Positions 1 through 7,792 are shown, numbered from the stretch's first letter. The stretch is 64,000 bases of DNA from an uncultured Cellulophaga sp. (GCA_947496695.1 CANMEI010000001.1:434001-498000), one strand, 5' to 3'. The notes: generated by a model not told the origin, from the sequence alone. Made by a program: numbers and translations.

Positions 1-425
1 TTAATTTTAAAGAAAGTAGTAGTAATTCTTTAATTACCAAAAACACCTCTGTAACAATTAAAAACAATAGTAATAAATTTATTTTTGAAACAGATGATAT
101 TGAAAACGATTCAAGAATCAAAAATATAGACCCTAGTACTATTAAATCTATGAAAATAGATAAAAACAAAACAGGAAGCGGTGGTACAATTGAAATTGAA
201 CTTAAAGATAATTTTCAAGAAGTTAGCAATACAAACACATCTTTTTCAGGCGAAAAACCTCTTGTTGTTATCAATGGAAAAATACAAAACAAAGATTTTG
301 ATGTAAATACTATATCATCTGATAAAATTGAAAGTGTAAATATTTTAAAAGAAGAAAATGCAATTAATATTTATGGTGAAAAAGCCAAAAATGGTGTTAT
401 GGAAGTAACCTTAAAAAAGAAGTAA
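1..425 (+). CDS. C-terminal fragment of a secreted or membrane protein, probably an M56/BlaR1-type protein
   Basis: The frame is open from the first complete codon at position 3 and runs to TAA at 423-425, so this is the end of a gene whose start lies outside the window; the ATG at 150 is internal. The tail resembles the plug-like C-terminal module of flavobacterial M56/BlaR1 and TonB-associated proteins: PLVVINGK, then a segment equivalent to 'IESVNILK', then 'IYGEKAKNGVMEVTLKKK', which matches the usual 'YGxKGxNGVIxI' ending. No catalytic region is visible here. The family assignment is inferred from this short tail only, and a TonB-dependent receptor-like protein is the alternative. A hairpin terminator follows 23 bases after the stop. 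Confidence 0.6.
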   Translation, partial: NFKESSSNSLITKNTSVTIKNNSNKFIFETDDIENDSRIKNIDPSTIKSMKIDKNKTGSGGTIEIELKDNFQEVSNTNTSFSGEKPLVVINGKIQNKDFDVNTISSDKIESVNILKEENAINIYGEKAKNGVMEVTLKKK

Positions 426-447
426 ATATAATTTTGACAGCAATATT

Positions 448-480
448 AACCTCTGAATTCTTATAATTTAGAGGTTTTTT
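448..480 (+). terminator. Intrinsic terminator of the partial first gene
   Basis: The arms AACCTCT (448-454) and AGAGGTT (470-476) pair, and the stem extends inward through AT pairs and one G-T. It is followed by a T run at 475-480. The T run lies on the + side, so it serves the upstream gene. The hairpin also sits directly behind the stop codon of the converging lipoprotein gene. Confidence 0.75.
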
Positions 481-1111
481 AATTTCTAAAAATAACATCT
501 TTATCTTCCATAGACGTTACTATTAATTTAATATAATCATCCAATATTTTAGATTTATTATTTGCTTCTTTAACGTCAATATTCCCTCTCCATATTAATG
601 ATTTATCTTTATCAACACAAATGCAATATATTGTTGTTTCGGTATGGTACAAATCAAACATTATACTTGCATCATTATCCTCTAAATACTCACCTTGATT
701 ATCTAAAAAATCATCTTTAAAGTCTGAGTAATCCACTAGCTTATTAATTTTGTCTTTTAAGCGAAGTTTATTTTCTGAACCTATAATTTTAGTAAATAAA
801 ATTGCATCAAAATCTTTATCTAACAATTGTTGTTCTACTTCAGCTAGCTCATCTTCGGTTTTAGATGATGCTGTGTATTCAAAATCAAATAAATCTACAC
901 TCCGCATAGACTCAACTCCTCTTTTATCAAATTCTTTTTTAATTTTAGTTTCGAAATCTACCCTCATTTCTTGGTTAGATGTCATACCAACCAATAACAC
1001 TTTGTACGCTGTAAATATAACTGGATCGGGATTTTTGTATTCCGCAACTAGTTTTGAAGATTTACAACCGAAAAGTAATACTACAATAAATACTATTCCT
1101 ATTTTTTTCAT
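479..1111 (-). CDS. Hypothetical lipoprotein, 210 aa
   Basis: The protein begins with a short lipoprotein signal peptide: MKK, a hydrophobic stretch, and a lipobox ending LLFGC with the lipidated Cys at residue 16. The mature part is soluble, acidic and lysine-rich with no membrane segment. It is therefore predicted to sit on the periplasmic face of a membrane. I do not recognise the family. Near the C-terminus it carries 'SLIWRGNIDV', which is reminiscent of lipoproteins that handle nucleotide-like or stress signals, but this is not enough to assign a function. The ATG start is well placed before the signal peptide. It is transcribed alone, convergent with the first gene. Confidence 0.75.
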   Translation of the reverse strand: MKKIGIVFIVVLLFGCKSSKLVAEYKNPDPVIFTAYKVLLVGMTSNQEMRVDFETKIKKEFDKRGVESMRSVDLFDFEYTASSKTEDELAEVEQQLLDKDFDAILFTKIIGSENKLRLKDKINKLVDYSDFKDDFLDNQGEYLEDNDASIMFDLYHTETTIYCICVDKDKSLIWRGNIDVKEANNKSKILDDYIKLIVTSMEDKDVIFRN

Positions 1112-1294
1112 TTGTATAATTATCCACTACAAAAAAAATACTGTTTTTAGCATGTGGAGTTTTGTTGGTTATGAACCAAAAATACGATATATACTTCTTT
1201 TAAGCATATGATGAATATCATGTTTGAGTAAACAATACTATTTTTTGAAGCCATATATTATTTGATACAGTTAATTCAAATTTAAATTAGAGTC

Positions 1295-1302
1295 TATTTT
1301 TG
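1295..1302 (+). promoter_or_regulatory. Candidate -7 promoter box for the BrkB gene
   Basis: TATTTTTG matches the Bacteroidetes -7 consensus TAnnTTTG and lies 43 bases before the ATG at 1346. No convincing -33 TTTG is seen at the expected 19-21 base spacing, so this is a half-supported promoter. Confidence 0.4.
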
Positions 1303-1345
1303 AAGTATTAAATTAAATACCAGGTATTTAAATACTAGTAATTAT

Positions 1346-2254
1346 ATGTCTACAGCTCAAAAAGAAAAATTCAAGATAAAAGATTTGCCTTCCTTAATTG
1401 TTGAAACATACAAAGCTTGGGATGAAGCAAACCCTTGGAGGTTAAGTGCCGTTGTAGCATATTATGCAGTTTTATCATTACCTGCATTACTTATTATAAT
1501 AATCAATATTATTGGTTCTATTTGGGGAACAGAAATTGTACAAGGACAATTAACTAATGAAATTTCAGCGGCACTAGGTAAAGATGCCGCTTCTTCAATT
1601 GAAACAATTATTTCACAAACACAAAACAAAGAAGAAAACTTAATCTCAACTATTATAGGTATCGGAACTTTACTTTTTGGTGCTACAGGAGTATTCTATC
1701 AATTAAAGATTTCATTAAATGAAATTTGGAAAATTAAACCAAACCCAAATGCAAGCTTTTGGAAATTGGTAACAGATAGAGCTCGAAGCTTTGCTTTTAT
1801 TTTAGTTATAGGGTTTTTATTACTAATAAGTTTTATAATTACCGCAGGTATATCAGCACTTAATAATTACATACAAAAGGTTTTTCCTGAGATACTTATT
1901 TACATTGCTTATATATTAGATTTTGCATTATCTATAGGTATTATAACTGTTCTTTTTGCATTAATGTTTCGATATTTACCTGATGCTAAAATTAGATGGA
2001 AAACAGTTTGGAAAGGTGCTTTTATTACAGCTATCTTATTTGTAATAGGAAAATCTTTATTAGGTTATTATTTTGGAGAAGCCAATCCAGGATCTACATA
2101 CGGTGCCGCCGGAACTATTGTTTTAATTTTACTATGGGTTTCTTACTCATGTTTAATTTTATTTTTTGGTGCCGAATTCACATACATTTACGCTAAAAGA
2201 TACGGTCATACTATACTGCCCAGCAAAATAGCCGTAAAAGACACTAACAATTAA
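1346..2254 (+). CDS. YihY/BrkB family inner-membrane protein
   Basis: A polytopic membrane protein of 302 aa with the family layout: a cytoplasmic N-terminus, then 'WRLSAVVAYYAVLSLPALLI' as the first membrane segment around residues 32-55. 'LLFGATGVFYQLKISLNEIW' follows near 105-125, and at least four more hydrophobic segments end at about residue 285. The polar 'ANPGSTYGAAGTIVLILLW' near the end is typical of YihY/BrkB proteins. Members were once annotated as ribonuclease BN, which is incorrect; the transport function remains poorly defined. It ends 10 bases before the next gene, an AI-2E-type transporter, so the two probably form an operon. Confidence 0.9.
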   Translation: MSTAQKEKFKIKDLPSLIVETYKAWDEANPWRLSAVVAYYAVLSLPALLIIIINIIGSIWGTEIVQGQLTNEISAALGKDAASSIETIISQTQNKEENLISTIIGIGTLLFGATGVFYQLKISLNEIWKIKPNPNASFWKLVTDRARSFAFILVIGFLLLISFIITAGISALNNYIQKVFPEILIYIAYILDFALSIGIITVLFALMFRYLPDAKIRWKTVWKGAFITAILFVIGKSLLGYYFGEANPGSTYGAAGTIVLILLWVSYSCLILFFGAEFTYIYAKRYGHTILPSKIAVKDTNN

Positions 2255-2264
2255 AAACCAACTT

Positions 2265-3293
2265 ATGAAAGCTATTAACCCTAGAATAATTAGACAACTC
2301 TTTATCATCATGCTTATTCTATTAATGGGCTCTATGATATTTAAACAGATGCTCCCATATTTATCTGGAGTATTAGGGGCAATTACAATTTATGTATTGC
2401 TACGTAAACCCATGAGCAAACTAGTCAAAAAAGGCTGGAACCCTGATTTAGCAGTAAGCTTATTACTCTTAGCATCAGTAATTGGTATTTTAATTCCGTT
2501 AGCTGGTATCGTCATGATGCTTGCTAGTAAAATAAAAAATACCGTAAAACATTCTGAAAAAGTTATTGAAGCTGGTAAAAACCAACTAAGTACTCTTGAA
2601 AGTAGAATAGGTTATGATTTAACATCACAAATTGATGCTTCTGGAGCATCATCTTGGTTGTCGGATAGTTTGCAAAAATTTGCTGGTGGTACTTTTGATA
2701 TTATTATCGCAATTGGTTTAATGTATTTTATGCTTTATTATATGCTAACTAATAGAAGACAATTACGAGAATCGTTATATGAATACATACCTATCGGAAA
2801 TGAAAATTTACAAATGATAGGTAAAGATGTTCAAGCAATGGTACGTTCTAATGCATTAGGTATTCCATTAGTTGCTGCTGCACAAGGTATTGTCGCTTTA
2901 ATTGGTTTTTTAATATTTAATATAGACCAACCGTTCTTTTGGGCAGTAGTTGTTTTTGTAGGCTCTATGATACCTTTTGTAGGTACAATTATTGGTACTC
3001 TACCTGTATTTATACTTACACTAGCATCAGGTGACGATTTTAAAGCTTGGGGAGTTTTGTTGTATGGCTTAATAGTTGTTGGCTCAACTGATAACCTTTT
3101 ACGATTGTTCATCTTAAAAAAATTAGATAATGTTCACCCTCTAATTACTCTATTAGGCGTAATTGTTGGTGTTCCGTTATTTGGATTTATAGGTTTAATA
3201 TTTGGTCCCCTTTTAATTAGTTTATTCTTAATAGTACTCCGAATTTATAAGAAAGAATATGGCCAAGAAGCAAGTCATGAGCAACAGCTTTAA
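2265..3293 (+). CDS. AI-2E family transporter (PerM/YdiK type)
   Basis: The protein has 342 aa with about seven to eight hydrophobic segments: two near the N-terminus (about 10-30 and 32-48), one at 62-84, then a soluble region (about 90-145) that is typical of the family. A C-terminal bundle follows, containing 'GSMIPFVGTIIGTLPVF' and 'VGVPLFGFIGLIFGPLL'. The PFxG and GxxGLIFGP patterns are hallmarks of the AI-2E/PerM family, whose members export autoinducer-2 or act as Na+/H+ antiporters. The substrate cannot be read from the sequence. It lies directly after the BrkB gene and is probably co-transcribed with it. Confidence 0.9.
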   Translation: MKAINPRIIRQLFIIMLILLMGSMIFKQMLPYLSGVLGAITIYVLLRKPMSKLVKKGWNPDLAVSLLLLASVIGILIPLAGIVMMLASKIKNTVKHSEKVIEAGKNQLSTLESRIGYDLTSQIDASGASSWLSDSLQKFAGGTFDIIIAIGLMYFMLYYMLTNRRQLRESLYEYIPIGNENLQMIGKDVQAMVRSNALGIPLVAAAQGIVALIGFLIFNIDQPFFWAVVVFVGSMIPFVGTIIGTLPVFILTLASGDDFKAWGVLLYGLIVVGSTDNLLRLFILKKLDNVHPLITLLGVIVGVPLFGFIGLIFGPLLISLFLIVLRIYKKEYGQEASHEQQL

Positions 3294-3396
3294 GGTAAAA
3301 AAAATTAAAAGAGTTAAAAAAAATACTATTTGAGTTAATTTTCCTTTAGCCCTTTATTTATAATTGCTTTTGCTTAGTAAAAGAAAAAAAATAGTT

Positions 3397-3999
3397 ATGA
3401 CAGCACCAGAACAAGTACAATTAGAAAATATAGCTGCCTGTGAATACGAAATATTTGCCCTTTTAAAGCAGCGCTACAGCCCTAGAACTTTTAAAGAAGC
3501 ACCTGTAAAACAACAACATATTAAACAATTATTTGAAGCAGCAAGATGGTCTGCTAGTTCAAATAACATTCAACCATGGCGTTTTATATATGCTGAAAAA
3601 AATACTACTGCTTATAACAAAATAGTTTCATGCTTAAATGATTTTAATAAAGAATGGGCTACAAATGCTCCTTTATTAATTTTGACTGCTTACAAAGAGG
3701 AAACTGATGATGAGGTTACTAATTTTCATGCCTTGCATGATTTAGGCTTAGCTATTGGCGGTATGACCATGCAAGCACAATATATGGGTATTGGTTTACA
3801 CAGTATGGCTGGTGTTGATTGGGAGCACGCTCAAGATTTATTTAATGTTCCTGACGGATATCATATTTCTAGTGCAATTGCTGCAGGTTATTATGGTGGT
3901 CAAATTGAAAAATTATCAGAAGAATTACAAGAACAAGAAATTAAAGAGCGTAAACGAATTAAGCAAAGTGACTTCGCTTTTAAAGAAAGTTGGAAATAG
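3397..3999 (+). CDS. Nitroreductase family protein
   Basis: This is an FMN-dependent oxidoreductase of the nitroreductase fold, 200 aa from the ATG at 3397. An in-frame TTG at 3364 would add 11 unconserved residues and is less likely. Family signatures are 'RYSPRTFKE' near the N-terminus (FMN phosphate-binding Arg), 'AARWSASSNNIQPWRFIY' (the classic A-x-x-A-P-S-x-x-N-x-Q-P-W equivalent), and 'LHDLGLAIGGMTMQAQYMGIG' for the dimer and cofactor region. The physiological substrate is unknown; related enzymes reduce quinones, nitroaromatics or unsaturated aldehydes. A strong hairpin terminator follows. Confidence 0.92.
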   Translation: MTAPEQVQLENIAACEYEIFALLKQRYSPRTFKEAPVKQQHIKQLFEAARWSASSNNIQPWRFIYAEKNTTAYNKIVSCLNDFNKEWATNAPLLILTAYKEETDDEVTNFHALHDLGLAIGGMTMQAQYMGIGLHSMAGVDWEHAQDLFNVPDGYHISSAIAAGYYGGQIEKLSEELQEQEIKERKRIKQSDFAFKESWK

Positions 4000-4023
4000 A
4001 CATCAAAAACCGTTACAAATAAA

Positions 4024-4057
4024 AAACAGCCACCGATAAATCCGGTGGCTGTTTCAT
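4024..4057. terminator. Strong intrinsic terminator between convergent genes
   Basis: A perfect 12-bp stem is made by 4024-4035 (ending ACAGCCACCG) and 4043-4054 (starting CGGTGGCTGT), with a 7-base loop. A-rich and T-rich flanks let it work in both directions, for the nitroreductase gene and for the small gene on the opposite strand. Confidence 0.88.
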
Positions 4058-4078
4058 TTAAAATCTTTTTTAATATTA

Positions 4079-4261
4079 TTAAAAAGCTATTCCTGATATT
4101 ATTACACCTACAACCAAGACTATTAATAAAGCAATAATTATAAATGCTCCAGAAATTGTTTTCTTATTTTTTTGAAATACAAATTGCTTTGTATCCTCTT
4201 CAACTTCCTTAACAAACTTAGTTTCTTGATACTGGCTTTTATTTCTATCTTTAGTTTCCAT
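4079..4261 (-). CDS. Small single-pass membrane protein, 60 aa
   Basis: The N-terminal 35 residues are charged and hydrophilic. The C-terminus is a single hydrophobic helix at about 38-58 (ISGAFIIIALLIVLVVGVII), giving a tail-anchored topology. No known domain is recognised. It has a good ATG, is bounded by a bidirectional terminator, and stands next to a group of small membrane and stress proteins. The function is unknown; the evidence for a real gene is its isolation, composition and terminator. Confidence 0.6.
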   Translation of the reverse strand: METKDRNKSQYQETKFVKEVEEDTKQFVFQKNKKTISGAFIIIALLIVLVVGVIISGIAF

Positions 4262-4389
4262 CTTTATATTCTGTATTAGTTAATGAATCCAATTTACTTT
4301 TTTACTACATACTAGATTAGTTCATTCAAACATATTTTTAATCCTTTTAAAGCCTGTTCATTACAGTCAATCTTAAGTTTGTTTACGAC

Positions 4390-4419
4390 AATTTACAGTA
4401 GATTATTACTGTAAATTTG
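4390..4419 (+). promoter_or_regulatory. Palindromic operator overlapping the -7 box of the YtxH operon
   Basis: A perfect inverted repeat has 11-bp arms, 4390-4400 (AATTTACAGTA) and 4407-4417 (TACTGTAAATT), separated by 6 bases. The right arm overlaps TAAATTTG (4412-4419), which matches the -7 consensus TAnnTTTG. The position suggests that a dimeric repressor would block the promoter. The cognate regulator is not identified. Confidence 0.55.
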
Positions 4420-4469
4420 ATACAAGTAATTGAGACACAGTTACTAGTTAACAACAAAAAAAAAATATC

Positions 4470-4796
4470 ATGAGTAATAATAACACAGCATTAGGTGTAA
4501 TCGCAGGAACAGCAATAGGGGCTGCATTAGGAATTTTATTTGCACCTGACAGAGGGTCAAACACGAGACAAAAAATTGCAGACCAAGCAGTCGCAACGAA
4601 ACATTCTTTAGAAGAAACTGCACTTGACCTAAGAGATATGGCTGCAAGTACTGTAGCTACAAAAAGAGAATCTTTAGATACTCAAATTGAACATATCGTT
4701 TCAGATGTAAGTCATAAAACAGAAGATGTTATCACAACATTAGAGAAGAAGCTTTCTGAATTAAAAGCTAAAAATAAAAAATTACAAAAATCATAA
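4470..4796 (+). CDS. YtxH domain-containing stress protein
   Basis: A 108-aa protein with a glycine/alanine-rich hydrophobic N-terminal segment, 'LGVIAGTAIGAALGILFAPD' around residues 7-27. The 'G..xGxLFAPxxGxxTR' pattern defines YtxH (gas-vesicle GvpP-like) proteins. The rest is a long charged helix with 'ITTLEKKLSELKAKNKKLQK' at the end, probably a coiled coil. YtxH genes are often induced by general or envelope stress. It heads a three-gene operon (spacing 12 bases, then an ATGA overlap) and has a palindromic operator upstream. Confidence 0.88.
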   Translation: MSNNNTALGVIAGTAIGAALGILFAPDRGSNTRQKIADQAVATKHSLEETALDLRDMAASTVATKRESLDTQIEHIVSDVSHKTEDVITTLEKKLSELKAKNKKLQKS

Positions 4797-4808
4797 ACAA
4801 CCATTAGC

Positions 4809-5159
4809 ATGAGCATTATTAAATCTTTAGACGAAACTACTAGCAAGGCAGCAAAGTCTGGAGAAGACTATGTGAAAAAAACCCAGAAGTATTACGAATT
4901 AAAAATATTTCAACAAATTTCACTACTGTCTTCTTACATTCTTAAAGTTGCGATAATAGGTAGCCTCTGTGTTTTAGGTTTAATATTTATAGCAATTGCA
5001 GCTGCAACAGCTTTAGGTAATTATTTTAACGATAGAGCTTTAGGTCATTTGTCTACAGGACTGATATTTTTTCTGATGATTATACTTATTTATTTTTTCA
5101 GAAAATATATAGATAAATTTATTATTAAAAAGCTTTCTAAAACCTTTTTTGACAAATGA
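4809..5159 (+). CDS. Holin-like (phage holin family / Holin-X type) membrane protein
   Basis: A 116-aa protein with a charged N-terminal helix, two hydrophobic segments at about 40-65 and 80-100, and a basic tail. This arrangement is that of chromosomal proteins annotated as phage holin family or Actinobacterial Holin-X, which commonly sit next to YtxH genes. No lysis cassette or other phage genes are nearby, so a role in the cell envelope is more likely than lysis. Its stop overlaps the next start (ATGA at 5156-5159), implying translational coupling. Confidence 0.75.
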   Translation: MSIIKSLDETTSKAAKSGEDYVKKTQKYYELKIFQQISLLSSYILKVAIIGSLCVLGLIFIAIAAATALGNYFNDRALGHLSTGLIFFLMIILIYFFRKYIDKFIIKKLSKTFFDK

Positions 5160-5362
5160 GAAATCAAAATTACAGTTCATTCAAAGAAATTGAATATGAT
5201 TTAAAACGATTAAATTTAGAACGCCAAATAGCAGTAGAGCAACTTAAAAGTTTTAAAGTACAAGTTCAAGAAGATTTACAGCCCTTAAATTGGGTCCAGT
5301 CTGGCTTTAAATTAGCAGGAAAATTAAGCACTGTTGTGCTTTTAAAAAAGCTTTTTAAATAG
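5156..5362 (+). CDS. Small conserved protein of the YtxH/holin operon, 68 aa
   Basis: A short basic protein: a predicted helix 'FKEIEYDLKRLNLERQIAVE' is followed by an amphipathic C-terminal part ending 'LLKKLFK'. Its start codon overlaps the stop of the holin-like gene, and a terminator follows 20 bases after it, so it is the last gene of the operon. I recognise no domain. Proteins of this size and position are common partners of YtxH and holin-like genes in flavobacteria, but no function is known to me. Confidence 0.7.
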   Translation: MRNQNYSSFKEIEYDLKRLNLERQIAVEQLKSFKVQVQEDLQPLNWVQSGFKLAGKLSTVVLLKKLFK

Positions 5363-5381
5363 CATTTAAGATTACAAAAAC

Positions 5382-5420
5382 AAAAAGGTCTAGGTATTAA
5401 AATACTTAGACCTTTTTTTG
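5382..5420 (+). terminator. Terminator of the YtxH operon
   Basis: The arms at about 5385-5397 (AAGGTCTAGGTAT) and 5402-5414 (ATACTTAGACCTT) pair with one G-T, followed by seven T residues. It closes the three-gene operon. Confidence 0.88.
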
Positions 5421-5583
5421 TTTAAAAAATGCTATCATAATCCGTTCATCAAAACAGTTAAGCTTAAATTCAAAAGAGCACCTGTAAACTCTAGCTTACC
5501 CATACCTTTACAGTAATAAGGTTTGGTTAGTTGATTGTAAAATGGTTTCAACAAATACTACAAAATGTTGAAACCATTTTTAT
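5421..5583 (+). other. Intergenic segment with a structured element and a second terminator; possible small RNA
   Basis: There is no ORF between the operon terminator and the MscS gene. The segment holds an inverted repeat CTGTAAA (5482-5488) / TTTACAG (5507-5513), with AGCACCT and AAGGT flanking. A strong terminator-like hairpin follows: 5540-5553 (AAATGGTTTCAACA) with 5566-5579, ending in a T run. A terminator with no ORF in front of it, only 120 bases after the previous terminator, is what an sRNA gene looks like. No convincing promoter was found, so this is only a candidate. Confidence 0.35.
5540..5583 (+). terminator. Orphan intrinsic terminator upstream of the MscS gene
   Basis: The 14-bp arms 5540-5553 and 5566-5579 are perfectly complementary and are followed by TTTTATTT. 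No ORF ends upstream, so it may end a small RNA or catch read-through. Confidence 0.75.
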
Positions 5584-5637
5584 TTAAATTTTTAGATCTC
5601 ATAAAATCAAATTTATGCCAATCAAAAAAAACTAAAT

Positions 5638-6540
5638 ATGAAGGAATTTGCCATGGATATACAATTAAATGACGCCTGGAATAAAATGATAACCAGATTA
5701 GAGTCTTGGGTAAATCAACTTATTGTAAACCTACCTAATATAATAATTGCTTTAATTGTTTTTATTACCGTAATATTCTTATCAAAATACATTAGCAAAT
5801 TAGTTTTAAAGCTATTAAGCAAGAGTAGTCTTCAAAAATCTATGAAGAGTGTAATTGCCAAATTAGTATCAATACTAGTTATTGCAGCAGGGTTATTTTT
5901 AGTGTTAGGTATATTAGATTTAAATAAAACCCTACAAACTATATTAGCAGGAGCTGGTGTTGCAGGTTTAGCTGTTGGTTTAGCATTACAAGGTGCTTTA
6001 GCAAACACTTTTTCTGGTATTGTTTTATCATATATTAAAGAGATAAAGTTTGGAGACTGGATTGAAAGTAATAATTTTGAAGGCGAAGTTATTGATATTG
6101 ATTTAAGAGCTGTTACAATTAAACAACCCGATAACAACTTGGTATATTTACCTAATAAATTAGTATTAGAAAATCCTATAAAAAATTTCTCATCTACTTC
6201 ACAGTCAAGAGTTATTTTAGATTGTGGTGTTGGTTATTCTTCAGATTTAGAATTTGTTCGTGAATTGGTACAACAAACTATGGTTGACAATTTTGAGCCT
6301 GTTGAAAATAAAGATGAAGTTATTTTCTTGTATAAAGAGTTTGGCGATAGTTCTATTAATTTTCAAACTCGATTTTGGATTGATTCTACGTCAGCATTAG
6401 AAGTAGCAAAAGCAAAAACTGAAGCAATGATTTTTATTAAAAAAGCTTTTGATAAAAACGATATAAATATTCCATTCCCTATAAGAACTTTAGATTTCCC
6501 TAAAAACTTTAGTTTATTAGAAAAAGAAGAAAATGTATAA
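5638..6540 (+). CDS. Small-conductance mechanosensitive channel (MscS family)
   Basis: A 300-aa protein with three N-terminal membrane helices (about 30-50, 72-94 and 100-130) and a soluble beta/alpha domain. The pore helix is recognisable as the Gly/Ala-rich stretch at residues 104-125, containing AGAGVAGLAVGLALQGALAN, followed by 'FSGIVL'. 'GDWIESNNFEGEVIDIDLRA' and 'NLVYLPNKLVLENPIKN' are the conserved MscS beta-domain motifs. The channel opens under membrane tension on osmotic downshock. An internal Met at residue 6 is an alternative start. Its company of small envelope-stress genes fits an osmotic role. Confidence 0.94.
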   Translation: MKEFAMDIQLNDAWNKMITRLESWVNQLIVNLPNIIIALIVFITVIFLSKYISKLVLKLLSKSSLQKSMKSVIAKLVSILVIAAGLFLVLGILDLNKTLQTILAGAGVAGLAVGLALQGALANTFSGIVLSYIKEIKFGDWIESNNFEGEVIDIDLRAVTIKQPDNNLVYLPNKLVLENPIKNFSSTSQSRVILDCGVGYSSDLEFVRELVQQTMVDNFEPVENKDEVIFLYKEFGDSSINFQTRFWIDSTSALEVAKAKTEAMIFIKKAFDKNDINIPFPIRTLDFPKNFSLLEKEENV

Positions 6541-6605
6541 GTAGCTTTTTGATTTTCAAGGCAATCATAAATTGTTTTGAAGCAATAAGCACGTTACTTA
6601 AATGG

Positions 6606-6613
6606 TAAATTTG
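6606..6613 (+). promoter_or_regulatory. Candidate -7 box for the PA2169-family gene
   Basis: TAAATTTG fits the TAnnTTTG consensus and lies 62 bases upstream of the ATG at 6676. No well-spaced -33 element was seen. Confidence 0.4.
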
Positions 6614-6675
6614 AGTATAAATGCTAATAAGATGAGCATTTAAAAAATCATCTTAATAATTAAAAATTTCATATT

Positions 6676-7125
6676 ATGAGCACATACACAAAAGAAGTTG
6701 GAGATAAGTTAAATGGTCTTTTAGAAAAAACATACGACGCAGAAAAAGGATATAAAAAAGCTGCTGAAAATACTAATAATAAGGTTTTAAAAGACTTTTT
6801 TACAAAAAAAAGTAATCAACGTTATGATTTTGGTTACCAATTAAAAAATGAGATAGCAAGCTACGGTCAAAAAATTGAAAATGGCGGAAGTGTAACTGCT
6901 GCAACTCACAGAGCCTGGATGGACATAAAAGCTTTTTTAACTAATGATAATGATGAGTCTATGTTAGAAGAAGCTCTTAGAGGTGAAAAAGCTTCTATTG
7001 AAGAATATAAAAATGTATTAGCTGAAACAGCATTACCTAAAAGTACAGCAACAATACTTACACAACAATTAAACCAGATAGAACTTGATCTTGCAAAAGA
7101 AAAAGTTATGGAGAACATTTTGTAA
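6676..7125 (+). CDS. PA2169-family four-helix-bundle protein (DUF2383)
   Basis: A 149-aa soluble, all-helical protein. Family features include the N-terminal 'LNGLLEKTYDAEKGYKKAAE', the middle 'GGSVTAATHRAWMDIKAFLT' (the G-S-x-x-G/A-x-x-H-R-x-W signature) and 'EEALRGEKASIEEYKNVL'. These are ferritin-like helical bundle residues of the PA2169 family, in which Glu and His positions resemble a metal site. Its function is not established, but members are often stress- or stationary-phase-induced. It has its own terminator. Confidence 0.9.
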   Translation: MSTYTKEVGDKLNGLLEKTYDAEKGYKKAAENTNNKVLKDFFTKKSNQRYDFGYQLKNEIASYGQKIENGGSVTAATHRAWMDIKAFLTNDNDESMLEEALRGEKASIEEYKNVLAETALPKSTATILTQQLNQIELDLAKEKVMENIL

Positions 7126-7165
7126 AAATATATTTAGATTTAATACATTTTTATACAAATAATAA

Positions 7166-7201
7166 AAGGAGCTGTTTTTTATAAACATGCTCCTTATTTT
7201 T
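7166..7201 (+). terminator. Terminator of the PA2169-family gene
   Basis: AAGGAGC (7166-7172) pairs with GCTCCTT (7189-7195) across a 16-base AT-rich loop, with TTATTTTT following. Confidence 0.65.
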
Positions 7202-7331
7202 CGAAAAAAACAACTGTTTATGAGCTAATTAATTAACCGATATAGTTAATCAATACGCTGTGTGTTTTTGATCTTTGAAGTGTAAGGTTGATAAAGTATC
7301 AATCATTATTTAATCCTAAAAAATAAAAATT

Positions 7332-7493
7332 ATGTTACGTTGGACAGTCACATTTATCATATTAGCAATAATCGCCGCAGTATTTGGATTCGGTGGAATA
7401 GCAGCTGGTGCTGCAAGTATAGCAAAAATACTTTTCTTCATATTTCTAGTGCTATTTATAATATCGCTATTAACAGGAAGAAAGAAGATTTAA
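7332..7493 (+). CDS. DUF1328 (YtjA-type) small membrane protein, 53 aa
   Basis: A short reading frame from ATG at 7332 to TAA at 7491-7493. It begins [20 protein letters not shown], continues with '[18 protein letters not shown]', and has two hydrophobic helices joined by a Gly/Ala-rich turn. This is the diagnostic DUF1328/YtjA pattern (MLxWAlxFliiAliAaifGFggiA). Such proteins are small inner-membrane proteins often linked to stress responses; the molecular role is unknown. The next gene, a small lipoprotein, starts 51 bases on and shares the orientation. Confidence 0.92.
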   Translation: MLRWTVTFIILAIIAAVFGFGGIAAGAASIAKILFFIFLVLFIISLLTGRKKI

Positions 7494-7544
7494 TATTTAT
7501 CTTCTAAATAAACAACATATTATATAACACTTAAAACAAACAAA

Positions 7545-7730
7545 ATGAAAAAGCCACTTATATTAACTCTTTTAACCATTATGTTAAGTACCTCTCTAGT
7601 AACTTTCACAAGCTGTAGAGACGAAAAAACTACAGGAGAAAAAGTAGAAGAAGCTGCTGATGATGTTGGAGATGGCATTGAAGAAGGCGCTGAAGAAGTT
7701 GAAGATGAAATTGATGATCATACTAATTAA
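7545..7730 (+). CDS. Small acidic lipoprotein, 61 aa
   Basis: A signal peptide is followed by a lipobox-like 'TFTSC' with Cys at residue 24. The mature part is very acidic and predicted helical ('EKVEEAADDVGDGIEEGAEE'), resembling an 11- or 7-residue periodic repeat of the kind seen in small entericidin-like or LEA-like proteins. No enzyme motif is present. It is probably a periplasmic or surface stress lipoprotein, inferred from composition and its DUF1328 neighbour. A hairpin follows its stop. Confidence 0.78.
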   Translation: MKKPLILTLLTIMLSTSLVTFTSCRDEKTTGEKVEEAADDVGDGIEEGAEEVEDEIDDHTN

Positions 7731-7755
7731 TAGTTCATTAATGGTTTAATAAAAT

Positions 7756-7792
7756 AACGGACAAAATCTTTAAGTAGAATTTGTCCGTTTAT
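7756..7792 (+). terminator. Hairpin terminator after the acidic lipoprotein gene
   Basis: AACGGACAAA (7756-7765) pairs with TTTGTCCGTT (7780-7789). The T tract is weak. Confidence 0.6.

Noticed and set aside
750..1211. Long reading frame of 153 codons on the plus strand
   Set aside because: It lies antisense to the lipoprotein gene, which has a signal peptide and good codon use. The antisense product is Ser/Asn-rich with no domain. It is a shadow frame.
3364..3396. TTG-initiated extension of the nitroreductase
   Set aside because: It adds a basic leader (LLLSKRKKIV) not typical for the family, and an ATG at 3397 gives the standard length.
4809..5159. Prophage lysis cassette suggested by the holin-like protein
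   Set aside because: No endolysin or phage genes are nearby. It belongs to the YtxH operon common on chromosomes.
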